From contig CAYUZY010000018.1 of the NCBI GenBank assembly GCA_964448645.1, forward strand, positions 1 to 20,916: a DNA stretch of 20,916 bases, written 5' to 3'. Made by a program: the position numbers and the translations under genes. Source of the DNA: GCA-2719315 sp964448645 (GTDB lineage: Bacteria; Bacteroidota; Bacteroidia; Flavobacteriales; Flavobacteriaceae). Of the stretch, positions 1 to 8,648 are shown one piece after another. The notes below the pieces were generated by a model. That model had not been told where the DNA came from. It did no database searches and saw only the letters and a list, made by a program, of their open reading frames with translations. Each line of letters starts with the position of its first letter. Position 1 is the stretch's first letter.

Positions 1-20
1 AAAATAAAAATTAAAATAAA

Positions 21-269
21 TTAGGCAGATGCACTATGAGGTGCCCATTGAGCACATAACATCTCAGGAGCTGCTTTTTTAGGATGAGCACAACTTGAAC
101 TTTCAAGTCTAACACAGCTAATACAACTTGGATCATTTTTTACTTCATTTTTCATTTCAAAGCTATTACAAGTGTATTTCTCACTTACTTTGACATGATG
201 AATAGAACATGTATGGTCAAGTTGAAAGTTTTCACAATTCAAACAGCTATTTCCAATTCTTATAGACAT
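21..269 (-). CDS. Small protein with a duplicated four-cysteine motif
   Basis: An 82-residue protein of unknown function with eight cysteines in two matching sets: C9-x2-C12-x8-C21-x12-C34 and C49-x2-C52-x7-C60-x11-C72. A His follows the third Cys of each set (H24 or H25; H62). The arrangement suggests an ancient internal duplication of a zinc-ribbon- or rubredoxin-like metal-binding knuckle; that reading is inference. There is no signal peptide or membrane segment, so the protein is probably cytoplasmic. It starts at ATG and lies 99 bases downstream of the ferric ABC transporter ATPase gene on the same strand, so it could be the last gene of the iron operon, although I see no clear promoter or terminator in the gap to decide this. 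Zinc, iron or another soft metal are all possible ligands. I do not recognise a named family. Confidence 0.8.
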   Translation of the reverse strand: MSIRIGNSCLNCENFQLDHTCSIHHVKVSEKYTCNSFEMKNEVKNDPSCISCVRLESSSCAHPKKAAPEMLCAQWAPHSASA

Positions 270-368
270 AATATTAATTTTGAAGTAAAATTATATATAA
301 GAATACTTAGAATGAATATAAATTACTGTAAATCAGTTATTTGTATTTAGATTATTTAAAAATAAGGT

Positions 369-1334
369 TTAATTATTAAAATAATCCTCACACAAAGAGT
401 CAAAAAATATTAGATCTTTTTTGTTAAAATTTAAATAAACTATATCTGATTTATTATAAGGGGTTATTGAATTGAAATACCAGATTTCATCCCTATAAAA
501 ACATTTTATTTTATAATCTTTACCTTGAAAAATACATTTCTCAATTTGAACTTCAAAGTCAGATTTTTTTACAACTTCCATGTTTTCAGGCCTTAAATAA
601 TAGTTTTTGTTTTCTATGAAAATTTTATTTAGGTCTCCTAAAATTTTAGCACAATAGCAATTAGCAGGTTCACAATACATTTTTTCAGGATCATCATATT
701 GCTGAAGAACTCCCGCTTTGAATACCAAAATCTTATCAGAAATATTTAGGCAGTCTTTAATATCATGAGTGACTAGGATTGTTGTAGTATTAGTTTTTCT
801 TATTATTTTATATATTTCTTCTTTTATGGACTCTTTTATTTGGGAATCAAGATTACTAAATGGTTCATCCATTAAAAGTAATTCAGGTTCTCTAATAAGT
901 GCTCTTGCAATACAAGCTCTTTGTTGTTCTCCACCAGAAAGTTCATGCGGATATCTATGTGTTAATTTTTCAAGATTTGTAAGTGATAACATATAATCTA
1001 TATTCTTATTAAAATTTTCATCTAGGTTAAATAAAATATTTTCTTTTAGATTTAGATGAGGGAATAAAGGATAATCTTGAAAAATAAATCCAATTTTTCT
1101 TTCTTGAGGTTTTACAAAGATATTTTCGTTATTAAGAATTTTTCCATTAAGTAAAATTGATCCTGAATTAATTTTTTCCAAACCTGAAATACATTTTAAT
1201 AATGTTGTTTTTCCAGACCCGCTTTCTCCTATAAAAGAAATTATATTTCCTTTATTTACAGAAAAATTTAATTTTTTTATAATAGGAAGGTCTTTTTTGT
1301 AAAATTTTACAAGATTTTTTATTTCAAGATGCAT
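369..1334 (-). CDS. fbpC: Ferric iron ABC transporter, ATP-binding protein (FbpC-like)
   Basis: A 321-residue ATPase that energises an inner-membrane iron(III) importer. Visible motifs are Walker A GESGSGKT (36-43), Q-loop Gln86, signature LSGGEQQR (132-139), Walker B LLLMDEP (152-158) and switch His190. After the ATPase core, residues about 240-321 form a TOBE-like tail with the usual LRPE sequence (247-250), as in the FbpC/PotA group. The ATG overlaps the end of the permease gene by 11 bases, so translation is probably coupled. The preceding binding protein and fused permease are clearly of the ferric type, which fixes the likely substrate; from its own sequence this subunit could serve another FbpC/PotA-type importer. 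Confidence 0.93.
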   Translation of the reverse strand: MHLEIKNLVKFYKKDLPIIKKLNFSVNKGNIISFIGESGSGKTTLLKCISGLEKINSGSILLNGKILNNENIFVKPQERKIGFIFQDYPLFPHLNLKENILFNLDENFNKNIDYMLSLTNLEKLTHRYPHELSGGEQQRACIARALIREPELLLMDEPFSNLDSQIKESIKEEIYKIIRKTNTTTILVTHDIKDCLNISDKILVFKAGVLQQYDDPEKMYCEPANCYCAKILGDLNKIFIENKNYYLRPENMEVVKKSDFEVQIEKCIFQGKDYKIKCFYRDEIWYFNSITPYNKSDIVYLNFNKKDLIFFDSLCEDYFNN

Positions 1335-2952
1335 TTGAAAGACTGTTAATTAAGTTTTTAAGTATAAAAAGAAATAAACATCCTATTAATATTATTAATA
1401 GAGAATAAATACTGGATTCTTTTAACATTTCCTCTATTGCAAACTCATAAGTTTGAGTTGCAAGAGTATCAAAATTAAAAGGTCTTAATATTAATGTAAT
1501 TGGAAGTTCTTTCATTAGGTCAACAAAAGTAACAATAAATGCAATTATTAATGCTGATAGGTTAATTGGTAAATGAATTTTTTGTAATATTTTAAAAGGA
1601 CCTAAACCTAAATTTTTTGCAGTATCATCGAAAGATTCAGGATGCTTTTCTAAACTGGATTTAATAGGTGATTTACCAACAGCTAAAAATCTTACAATTA
1701 GAGCATAGATTAATAGATATAAAGACCCAAGAAGATAAATTGATGGAAATAATTTATTTATTCCAGAGAAAAATATAATTAAAGCTAAAGCAACAACTGC
1801 TCCTGGAATTGCATAACCTAGAGAAATAAGTTGGCTTAAAAAGTTATTAATTTTAGATTTTGATATTTTTTCAGTGTATTGAAAGAATAGAGCTATAATT
1901 ACAATTAAAATAGCAGATATAAAAGAAATATAAATCGAGTTTGAGGTTAATTCAATTAGATTCTGAAAATCTGTTTTATCAAAAATTCCAATGGAATTAT
2001 TTATTATAAATAATAATGGAATCATAAAACCAAATAAAAATGGAATTAAACATATTAAATTTATTAGAATTAAATTAAGAAAAGATGTTTCAGATAGATT
2101 TTGAATCTTTGTATTTGATGAATAATTGAATTTATATTTTGAATGGTATTTTTTTTCAAGAAAAAATAGAAGGAAAACTATTAGCATTAGAATAAAAGCT
2201 AAAATAATTGCTGAACTAATATCATTCATAGAAAACCAAGCTCTAAAGATTCCAGTAGTATAAGTATTAACACCAAAATATTTTACTGCTCCATATTCAT
2301 TTAAAACTTCCATGATAACAAGAAATAATCCTGAAAAAATTGCTGGACTAGATAACGGAAGAATAATTTTAATAAACGTTTTAAATGATGATAAACCAAG
2401 AGTTTTTGAAAGGTTTAAATAATTTGAACCGATTAAGCTGAATGATACCCTAGATACTGAATAAATGTAGGGATATAAAGCTAAACCTAATATTATTGCA
2501 AGAATTTCAATTTGTAAAAAATCTTTATTAAATAAATAATAAAATTCAGAAAAATTATTTCTTATATAGCTTTGCATAGGACCAGTATAACTTAAAATAT
2601 CTCCATAGGTAAAAGCCATAATATAAGTGGGAATAGCTAGTGGAAGAAATAAAACTAGATCATAAAACTTTCTTCCTTTAAATTTATACATACTTATTAG
2701 CCATGCAGGAAATATTCCAAAAATTAGAGAGAAAAAAGATGTTAATAATACTAGATAAATTGTGTTTAGTGAGTATTCTAAAAGGAGGGTTTCCAATAGG
2801 TATTTAAGAGAAACACTATTATTAAATATAGTTTTGTATACAATAGTTGTAATAGGGAGAAAAATAAAAAGACCAAGGGTAATACTTAATAGAGTCCACT
2901 TTTTGTAGTCACTATTTATAAATTCACTTTTATTTCCAACTAGTTTTATCAA
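1324..2952 (-). CDS. fbpB: Ferric iron ABC transporter, fused permease (FbpB-like)
   Basis: A 542-residue polytopic inner-membrane protein made of two permease halves in one chain, as is usual for FbpB. Each half carries an ATPase-coupling loop: around EVLNEYGAVKYFGV in the first, and in the second the highly characteristic FVDLMKELPITLILRPFNF, which is typical of iron(III) permeases. About 12 hydrophobic spans are visible. The only usable start upstream of the first membrane span is a TTG at 2952; the next Met (residue 87) lies inside the membrane region. That start places the first 23 bases inside the end of the binding-protein gene. The 3' end overlaps the ATPase gene by 11 bases. All three subunits are therefore tightly coupled. 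Confidence 0.92.
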   Translation of the reverse strand: MIKLVGNKSEFINSDYKKWTLLSITLGLFIFLPITTIVYKTIFNNSVSLKYLLETLLLEYSLNTIYLVLLTSFFSLIFGIFPAWLISMYKFKGRKFYDLVLFLPLAIPTYIMAFTYGDILSYTGPMQSYIRNNFSEFYYLFNKDFLQIEILAIILGLALYPYIYSVSRVSFSLIGSNYLNLSKTLGLSSFKTFIKIILPLSSPAIFSGLFLVIMEVLNEYGAVKYFGVNTYTTGIFRAWFSMNDISSAIILAFILMLIVFLLFFLEKKYHSKYKFNYSSNTKIQNLSETSFLNLILINLICLIPFLFGFMIPLLFIINNSIGIFDKTDFQNLIELTSNSIYISFISAILIVIIALFFQYTEKISKSKINNFLSQLISLGYAIPGAVVALALIIFFSGINKLFPSIYLLGSLYLLIYALIVRFLAVGKSPIKSSLEKHPESFDDTAKNLGLGPFKILQKIHLPINLSALIIAFIVTFVDLMKELPITLILRPFNFDTLATQTYEFAIEEMLKESSIYSLLIILIGCLFLFILKNLINSLSNAS

Positions 2953-3955
2953 AAATTTTAATTGCGTCTTCTCTATATTTTCCTAATAAGTTCAAATCTA
3001 ATGAATCACGTTTGAAATCCCCCCATTTTTTTACAATATTAGAAGGTTCTACCAATGGGTTTACAGGATATTCATGACTTGTATTTATATATAATTTTTG
3101 CGCATTTTCTCCTGTCAAATATTCAATTAATTTTAATGCATTTTCTTTATTTGGAGAATGTTTAGTCAATCCAATACCTGATATGTTAATGTGACTTCCT
3201 CTTTGGTTTTCTCCTTGATTTGGGAAATGGACCTTTATAGAATTTCCAGCATTTAGTTCTTCAGGATTTTCAGAAGAAAGTAAAAGTCCTATATAATAAG
3301 AATTAACTATTGCAAGATCTCCTTGTCCTGAAGCTATTGCTTTTACCTGGTCTCTATCATTACCTTTTGGATTACGTGCAAAGTTTTTAACTATACTTGA
3401 CGACCAGTTTGTTGCAGATTCATTTCCATTATTAGCAATAATTGAAGACATTAAAGCTTGATTATATGCATTTGAAGAGGATCTTACAAGAATTTTATCT
3501 TTCCATTTTTCATTTGCTAGATCTTCATATGTACTAAGCTCTTCTTTTGAAACCCTATCTTTACTATATACTATAATTCTAGCCCTATATGTAATAGGTA
3601 CCCAGAAACCATTAGGATCTTTTAGATCATTAGAAATGTTTTTATTAATTTTTTCAGAATTAATTTTTTGAAGAAGATTCATTTTAGATGCCTTATATAA
3701 TTTACCAGCATCTACAGTTATAAAAAGATCAGCTGGACTATTTTCTCCTTCATTTTTTAATCTTTCAATTAATTCATCAGCATTTGCTTTAATGACATTT
3801 ATTTTAATGCCAGTTAATTTTTCAAAATTTTCATATTGTTTTTTATCGACAGTATAATGCCTTTGACTGTAAAGGTTTATTTCATTTGATTTATTTTCAT
3901 TCGAACAACTAAGAATTAATAATGCAACAATTAGAGTTTTTAATATATTTTTCAT
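2930..3955 (-). CDS. fbpA: Ferric iron-binding lipoprotein of ABC transporter (FutA/FbpA-like)
   Basis: A 341-residue substrate-binding protein with a lipoprotein signal (lipobox LILSC, Cys17), anchored in the periplasm. It resembles the FutA branch: YSQRHYTVD near the start of the mature protein, SSNAYNQ in the middle and NSYYIGLL later. By family knowledge the expected iron ligands are Tyr34 (with nearby His33), Tyr164, Tyr220 and Tyr221, and all are present, so Fe(III) binding is well supported. It is the first gene of the three-subunit operon and overlaps the permease by 23 bases. Just upstream lies an AT-rich inverted repeat beside a near-consensus -7 element, which may carry iron control. 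Confidence 0.93.
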   Translation of the reverse strand: MKNILKTLIVALLILSCSNENKSNEINLYSQRHYTVDKKQYENFEKLTGIKINVIKANADELIERLKNEGENSPADLFITVDAGKLYKASKMNLLQKINSEKINKNISNDLKDPNGFWVPITYRARIIVYSKDRVSKEELSTYEDLANEKWKDKILVRSSSNAYNQALMSSIIANNGNESATNWSSSIVKNFARNPKGNDRDQVKAIASGQGDLAIVNSYYIGLLLSSENPEELNAGNSIKVHFPNQGENQRGSHINISGIGLTKHSPNKENALKLIEYLTGENAQKLYINTSHEYPVNPLVEPSNIVKKWGDFKRDSLDLNLLGKYREDAIKIFDKTSWK

Positions 3956-3982
3956 TTTTAATGATTTTACTTTAAAGGGGTA

Positions 3983-4019
3983 CGAAATTACTGTTTTTAT
4001 TTAGAATAAATAAAAATAG
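3983..4019 (-). promoter_or_regulatory. AT-rich inverted repeat next to a possible -7 element upstream of the iron operon
   Basis: Positions 3991-4003 and 4007-4019 form 13-base inverted arms around a 3-base centre, with one mismatch that becomes a G-T pair in RNA. Directly adjacent, 3983-3990 reads TAATTTCG on the minus strand, one base off the Bacteroidota -7 consensus TAnnTTTG. The repeat begins two bases after the stop of the upstream esterase gene and covers the place where a -33 element would sit for the iron-binding gene. It could be a repressor operator (for example for an iron regulator), a weak terminator for the esterase, or both. I see no clear -33 TTG. Confidence 0.4.
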
Positions 4020-4021
4020 TA

Positions 4022-5497
4022 TTAGTTAATTGAATTAAAAGATGAAGCTGGCAGACCTTCCTTATTAAATAATGATGCAGTACTGGTATCTTTCCAGCCA
4101 TACCTCACATATTTGGGATTAGATATTTTATTATTCCATACTATAACTTTATTATTTTTTATTTGAGCCTTTGCTTCAATAAATTTTTTATTCTTTCCAG
4201 CAATTTCAAACTCTAAAAGTTTATTTCCCTTTTTTGTTAACCCACTACCAACATGATTAAATTCAATTATGATTTTATTTTTAGTGATTAGCATACTTTT
4301 ATAAAGTGGTCCAGAATAAACAATATCTTTTTTATATTTTTTATTTAATGCTATATATGCTAATCTTAAACCAACACTTTCTTTATTGGTAGGGTGGATT
4401 AAATGGAAATCTTTTGTGTTATCAAGTGTTACAGCCATTCCAGTTTTTGGAAGTTTTAAAGTTAACCTTTGAGCATCCCTTAATTCGGCCAGTTTATTTT
4501 TACTTTCTCCACCATATTCATGAGGAGCTAATTGGACAAAATAAAAGGGAAACTCATAACCCCATTTATTTCTCCAATTATTAATCATTAAAGGAAAAAG
4601 CTTTTGATATTGTTTTGGTTTAGGCACATTAGATTCACCTTGATACCATATAACTCCAGCAATTTTATAATTTATAAATGGATTTACCATTGAATTATAT
4701 AATACAACGGGAAGATTTAAACAGCATTCCTTTGGATCAGCATCTATAACATTTCCTTTATGTTCATTCAAAGGAATAGGTTTGTTTTGAAATTCTTTAT
4801 ACCTTTCATGAAGAGCATTTATTTCTTTGTCAAAATCTTTTAACGTCCTTAATTTTTCTTCACTCACCCAACTTTCTGCAGGTGTTCCGCCCCAATTGGA
4901 ACTAATTATTCCAATGGGTATACCTAGATCTTTTTGAAGTTTTTTAGCAAAGAAGTATCCTGTGGCACTAAAATACCTGCTGTTTTTTGGATTACTTTTT
5001 AACCATTTACCATCTACAGTATCTATTTTAGATAATGTAACATTATTGGTTACTGTAAACATTCTTATATTATCATTTAGAGAATTTAATATTTCTTGAT
5101 TAGCATTGTCAATTGGTTCTGCAGGGAGATAACCTTCTAAGGGCATTTCCATATTTGATTGACCTGATGCAAACCATACCTCTCCAATTAAAATATCTGA
5201 AATCTTTTTTGATATAATTCCGTTTGTAATTATTATAGAATATGGACCACCAGCTATTGGAGTATTTATTTTAGTGATCCAATTTCCATTTGAATCAGCT
5301 TTAGTAGATGATTTTGTTCCCCAAGAACTTTCAATATTAATTGTAGCATTTGGATTTGAACTTCCCCATATTTTAGTTTTAGATTTTTGTTGAAGGACCA
5401 TACCGTTAGAAAAAAGATCCATTACTTTAAGATCAGAAGATTTTTCAACGGAACAAGAAGTAAGAAATATTATTAAGATTAGTTTTAGATATTTCAT
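4022..5497 (-). CDS. SASA-family (sialate O-acetylesterase-like) lipoprotein esterase
   Basis: A 491-residue SGNH-type carbohydrate esterase with a lipoprotein signal (lipobox LTSC, Cys15). Catalytic landmarks are GQSNM with the nucleophile Ser114, the NWGGTPAESW block (201-210), the WYQGESN block (284-290) and IHPTNK with His368. An N-terminal beta domain (about 24-100) precedes the catalytic domain, and a C-terminal beta domain follows about residue 400. The family removes O-acetyl groups from sialic acids or other decorated sugars, and the true substrate cannot be read from sequence. It begins 5 bases after the GH2 gene and ends a carbohydrate operon, which suggests deacetylation of the same glycan that GH2 cleaves. 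The sialate name should be taken as a family label. Confidence 0.88.
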   Translation of the reverse strand: MKYLKLILIIFLTSCSVEKSSDLKVMDLFSNGMVLQQKSKTKIWGSSNPNATINIESSWGTKSSTKADSNGNWITKINTPIAGGPYSIIITNGIISKKISDILIGEVWFASGQSNMEMPLEGYLPAEPIDNANQEILNSLNDNIRMFTVTNNVTLSKIDTVDGKWLKSNPKNSRYFSATGYFFAKKLQKDLGIPIGIISSNWGGTPAESWVSEEKLRTLKDFDKEINALHERYKEFQNKPIPLNEHKGNVIDADPKECCLNLPVVLYNSMVNPFINYKIAGVIWYQGESNVPKPKQYQKLFPLMINNWRNKWGYEFPFYFVQLAPHEYGGESKNKLAELRDAQRLTLKLPKTGMAVTLDNTKDFHLIHPTNKESVGLRLAYIALNKKYKKDIVYSGPLYKSMLITKNKIIIEFNHVGSGLTKKGNKLLEFEIAGKNKKFIEAKAQIKNNKVIVWNNKISNPKYVRYGWKDTSTASLFNKEGLPASSFNSIN

Positions 5498-5502
5498 AAA
5501 TA

Positions 5503-8337
5503 TTATTTTTTTATAACTAAGCTTGGATTTATAGGATATCTTCCAAATGATTTCCCATAAATAGCAATTCCTCCTTCACCTTCAGTTTGAATACGAATAG
5601 TTAAATTACCTTCTTTTATGGAGTTAATTAATTCATTATTACTAATAGGAACTTTAATTAAATATCCATAAGAACCAGCTTCATTTAATTTTGGTTGTTT
5701 TGCCCAAAATTCTTCATCAAAGATTAATTTCTTACTAGGTTCACGAGATGATCTTATTTGATTATGCCAGGATAAAACACCTCTGTGATCTGCAGGATCA
5801 TCTGATAAAGTCATTCTTTTTTTAGATTTACCGTTGACTGAAATATTAATTTTAGATGGAAAGAATGTTTCGTCAGTCATTGGATAAGAGTTTGGGTTTT
5901 TGCTTGGACTTACTATTGACCCTCTCATCCAATCCATACCAGCATCTTCATATTCTTCTCCCATTTTATCTTTGTCAAAGAGTTTTTTTGCTGAAGCTTC
6001 AATTATAAAATAAGCTTCTTTAAAATTTAAGTTTTTGAAATTTTCAGGAATTTGAAATTTATATTCAAAGAAACCACTACCAGCCCCATTTATTTTTTTC
6101 CCATTTAAAACATCCCATTTCTTTTTAGTCCAGTTAGAGTTAGATATTTCTTTCGGAGGTAAACTTAATACTTCAACATTCTTTAATTTTTTATTTGAAC
6201 TAACTTCAAAGTGCATAAAGTTTCTATGTAAGATTTGATTATCTAGAGTTTTAAGTTTAAAAGTTAATTTAGAAAGACCACTAGAATTTGGTATTGACAA
6301 TTTAAGAGGTGATATGGCCTTTTGTATCCATGGATGATATTCTATTCTAAAATTGTCAGATTTAATTAATTTTTCCTCGGCAATATAATTAGTATGAGAT
6401 AATTCATATTCAATAATTAATTCCTCTCCATAATTATTACCTGTCATTGAGGAAATAAATAATGGCACATCAATTTTTTCTTCACTCTTAACCGTTTGAC
6501 ATATTTCAACACCAGTAGATATATAAACAGGAGCATGAAAATCATTTACAGACATTCCGTCTAAAATTTCATTTAAACCTGTTTCTTTTTCAGACCTATC
6601 AAATTTCCAATACCCATTCCATTCGTTGATAACATCGTGGTGCTCAGTATATAACCATCCTGCTACTTCAGGGAATTTTCTAAAACTATTGATCATTCTA
6701 TGATAATCATAACTCCAGTCTACATCACCAGTACTTCCTTTATAGCCCCAGACGTTTCCACATTCAGAATTAACAAAGGGTTGATCTTCTTGTTTAAATC
6801 CCTTATAATATAGATGTGAACCTCCTTTAAAGTTTTTTTCAGTTTGATCTTTCAAGAAGTTTTCCCATTCATAACCAGGAAGGTATACATGCCAAGAATT
6901 TATATCGGTAGCTGTATGAAGACCTCCGCAACATGTTGAATTATCTTCTATTAGTCTTGATTTATCCAATGATTTTGCCAAATAATACATAGATGCTACC
7001 CAGCTATAAGTTTCAGGAAGAATTTCTCTTTCATTTTCTTTATTATCTTCCGGATCATTATTTGAATAGAGGCCCCACTGTTCATTAAAAATAACCCATG
7101 AAAAAATTGAAGGATGGTTATAATCTCTTTTTATCATTTGTTTTAGGGTATATTCAGATTCATTTCTCATAAATTTGTCTGGATCGCCCCATGAATTTGG
7201 AAGATCCTCAACAACCAAAAGACCTAATTTATCAGCCCAGTATAATTTTCTTGGGACTTCAACTTTTATATGCACTCTAATTCCATTTAATCCAATGGAT
7301 TTACTTCTTAAAATCTCTTCTTTAAGAAACTTATCACTAGGGAATGTATAGTATCCTTCTGGATGATAGGATTGATCTAGAGCTAATTGAAGATATATAG
7401 GTTTATTATTTAAAGCAACATATGGGTATTTTGTTCCGGGTAAATTAATAGTAGAAATTTTACGCATTCCAAAATAAGATTTAACAGTGTCATCTTCAAG
7501 TCTTATTTTAACATCGTACAAATATGGGTCTTCAAGACTCCATAATTTCATTTCTGGTATTTCTATATCAAAATTTCTCTTAAACTTTCCTGGCTTAATA
7601 GTTGTATTATGCCTAATTAATCCCTTTTCAGTTTTAATTTCAATATTTAAAGGCAATTCTTTTGTGGCATAGCTTTCTATATAAGCTGTAACATTTACTT
7701 TTTTATTATCTATATCAGGGGTGAAATGAACAGCATCTAAAAAATTTTGACCTCTTGCTTCTAAATAAATTGTTTGCCAAACACCTCTTGCATTTCCATA
7801 CCCTTGTTTGCCATATAAAGTATATCCTCTTTCAAACTTATTGGGATCACCAGCATTATCATCTACTCTTAAAGTTATATTTTGATTTTTACCATATTTT
7901 AAATAGGGGGTTAGATCGAAAGAAAAAGGGACATATCCTCCTTGATGTTTTCCTAATAAATTTCCATCTATCCAAACTGTAGTTTCCCAATCAGATGCTC
8001 CAATAGTAATATATATTTTTTTCCCTTTCCAGTCTTTTGAAACATTAATTTTTCTATTGTACCAAGCAATATTAGCTTCATCTTTAACCCCTGATAGTTT
8101 AGATCCCCATGGAAAAGGCACTGTAATTTTTTTATCAAACTTAACTTTTTGCTCTTGCCATTTTTCTTTTTCACCAATGTTATTTGGATCAAATTTAAAA
8201 TCCCATTGACCATTTAGATTTTCCCACATTTCTCTTTGAAAATCTGGTCTAGGATGTTCAGGTAATGGTATTTGAGATTTAACAATGAATGTTTGTAATA
8301 AAAAGAGGATAGTAAAATATTTAATATATAGTTTCAT
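5503..8337 (-). CDS. Exported glycoside hydrolase family 2 (beta-galactosidase/beta-glucuronidase-like)
   Basis: A 944-residue enzyme with an N-terminal signal sequence (about 1-21). Domain order: sugar-binding jelly-roll (about 35-195, with MWENLNGQWDFKFD), immunoglobulin-like domain (about 200-300), TIM barrel (about 300-600) and a long C-terminal beta region (about 740-944) that probably holds an extra sandwich domain. The acid/base is Glu419 in IFNEQWG and the nucleophile is Glu525 in FVNSECG, so the enzyme should be active. NGIRVH (351-356) is another GH2 hallmark. Specificity (galactoside, glucuronide or other) is not readable. The gene starts 8 bases after the GH20 remnant and ends 5 bases before the esterase gene, so it sits mid-operon. 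Confidence 0.93.
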   Translation of the reverse strand: MKLYIKYFTILFLLQTFIVKSQIPLPEHPRPDFQREMWENLNGQWDFKFDPNNIGEKEKWQEQKVKFDKKITVPFPWGSKLSGVKDEANIAWYNRKINVSKDWKGKKIYITIGASDWETTVWIDGNLLGKHQGGYVPFSFDLTPYLKYGKNQNITLRVDDNAGDPNKFERGYTLYGKQGYGNARGVWQTIYLEARGQNFLDAVHFTPDIDNKKVNVTAYIESYATKELPLNIEIKTEKGLIRHNTTIKPGKFKRNFDIEIPEMKLWSLEDPYLYDVKIRLEDDTVKSYFGMRKISTINLPGTKYPYVALNNKPIYLQLALDQSYHPEGYYTFPSDKFLKEEILRSKSIGLNGIRVHIKVEVPRKLYWADKLGLLVVEDLPNSWGDPDKFMRNESEYTLKQMIKRDYNHPSIFSWVIFNEQWGLYSNNDPEDNKENEREILPETYSWVASMYYLAKSLDKSRLIEDNSTCCGGLHTATDINSWHVYLPGYEWENFLKDQTEKNFKGGSHLYYKGFKQEDQPFVNSECGNVWGYKGSTGDVDWSYDYHRMINSFRKFPEVAGWLYTEHHDVINEWNGYWKFDRSEKETGLNEILDGMSVNDFHAPVYISTGVEICQTVKSEEKIDVPLFISSMTGNNYGEELIIEYELSHTNYIAEEKLIKSDNFRIEYHPWIQKAISPLKLSIPNSSGLSKLTFKLKTLDNQILHRNFMHFEVSSNKKLKNVEVLSLPPKEISNSNWTKKKWDVLNGKKINGAGSGFFEYKFQIPENFKNLNFKEAYFIIEASAKKLFDKDKMGEEYEDAGMDWMRGSIVSPSKNPNSYPMTDETFFPSKINISVNGKSKKRMTLSDDPADHRGVLSWHNQIRSSREPSKKLIFDEEFWAKQPKLNEAGSYGYLIKVPISNNELINSIKEGNLTIRIQTEGEGGIAIYGKSFGRYPINPSLVIKK

Positions 8338-8345
8338 AATTTTTT

Positions 8346-8648
8346 TTAATCACACCACAAACAATCTCCAACTCCAGGATAATTATAACCTAAAAGAAGA
8401 GTGTCTTGACGTTTATCTTTAATAATTTTGGAAAGTTTTTCATCATTTTTTTCGACCTTAGGAAAGAAAATTTCAAAAGGTAATACTTCTTTGTTATTCC
8501 AAACCTTTTCTGTAAATGAGGGTAATCTTTTCCTTAATACTGGAATTTCAGCTTCACCTGCTTGTTCCCATGAACAGAATTGACCTCCAATAACAAGAGG
8601 TGTTTCTTTTAGTTGAATAGCGTTTATGAAATTTTTTAAAGAGACCAC
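8346..8648 (-). pseudogene. C-terminal remnant of a GH20-like beta-N-acetylhexosaminidase
   Basis: A 100-residue open frame matching only the last part of GH20 catalytic domains: LVIGGQFCSWEQ, then VLRKRLPSFTEKVWN, corresponding to the last barrel strands of hexosaminidases. The catalytic Asp-Glu pair and the rest of the barrel are missing, and there is no signal peptide. The frame opens immediately after an in-frame TAA at 8652-8654; its only start is GTG at 8648, giving a 13-base overlap with the end of the Gfo/Idh gene. I read it as what is left after a deletion removed the 5' part of a GH20 gene, with the junction at or near the Gfo/Idh stop codon. The frame has no internal stop, so the loss may be recent or the fragment may still be translated. 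Confidence 0.65.

Noticed and set aside
4022..5497. Possible loss of the catalytic Asp before His368 (LIHP instead of DIHP) in the esterase
   Set aside because: Several active SASA-family members, including the animal enzyme as I recall it, also lack Asp directly there, so this is not good evidence of inactivity.
7968..8213. 81-residue minus-strand frame inside the GH2 gene
   Set aside because: It lies in another frame of a well-supported enzyme gene and shows only Lys/Leu-rich low-complexity sequence without motifs. Other long frames antisense to the large genes were dropped for the same reason.
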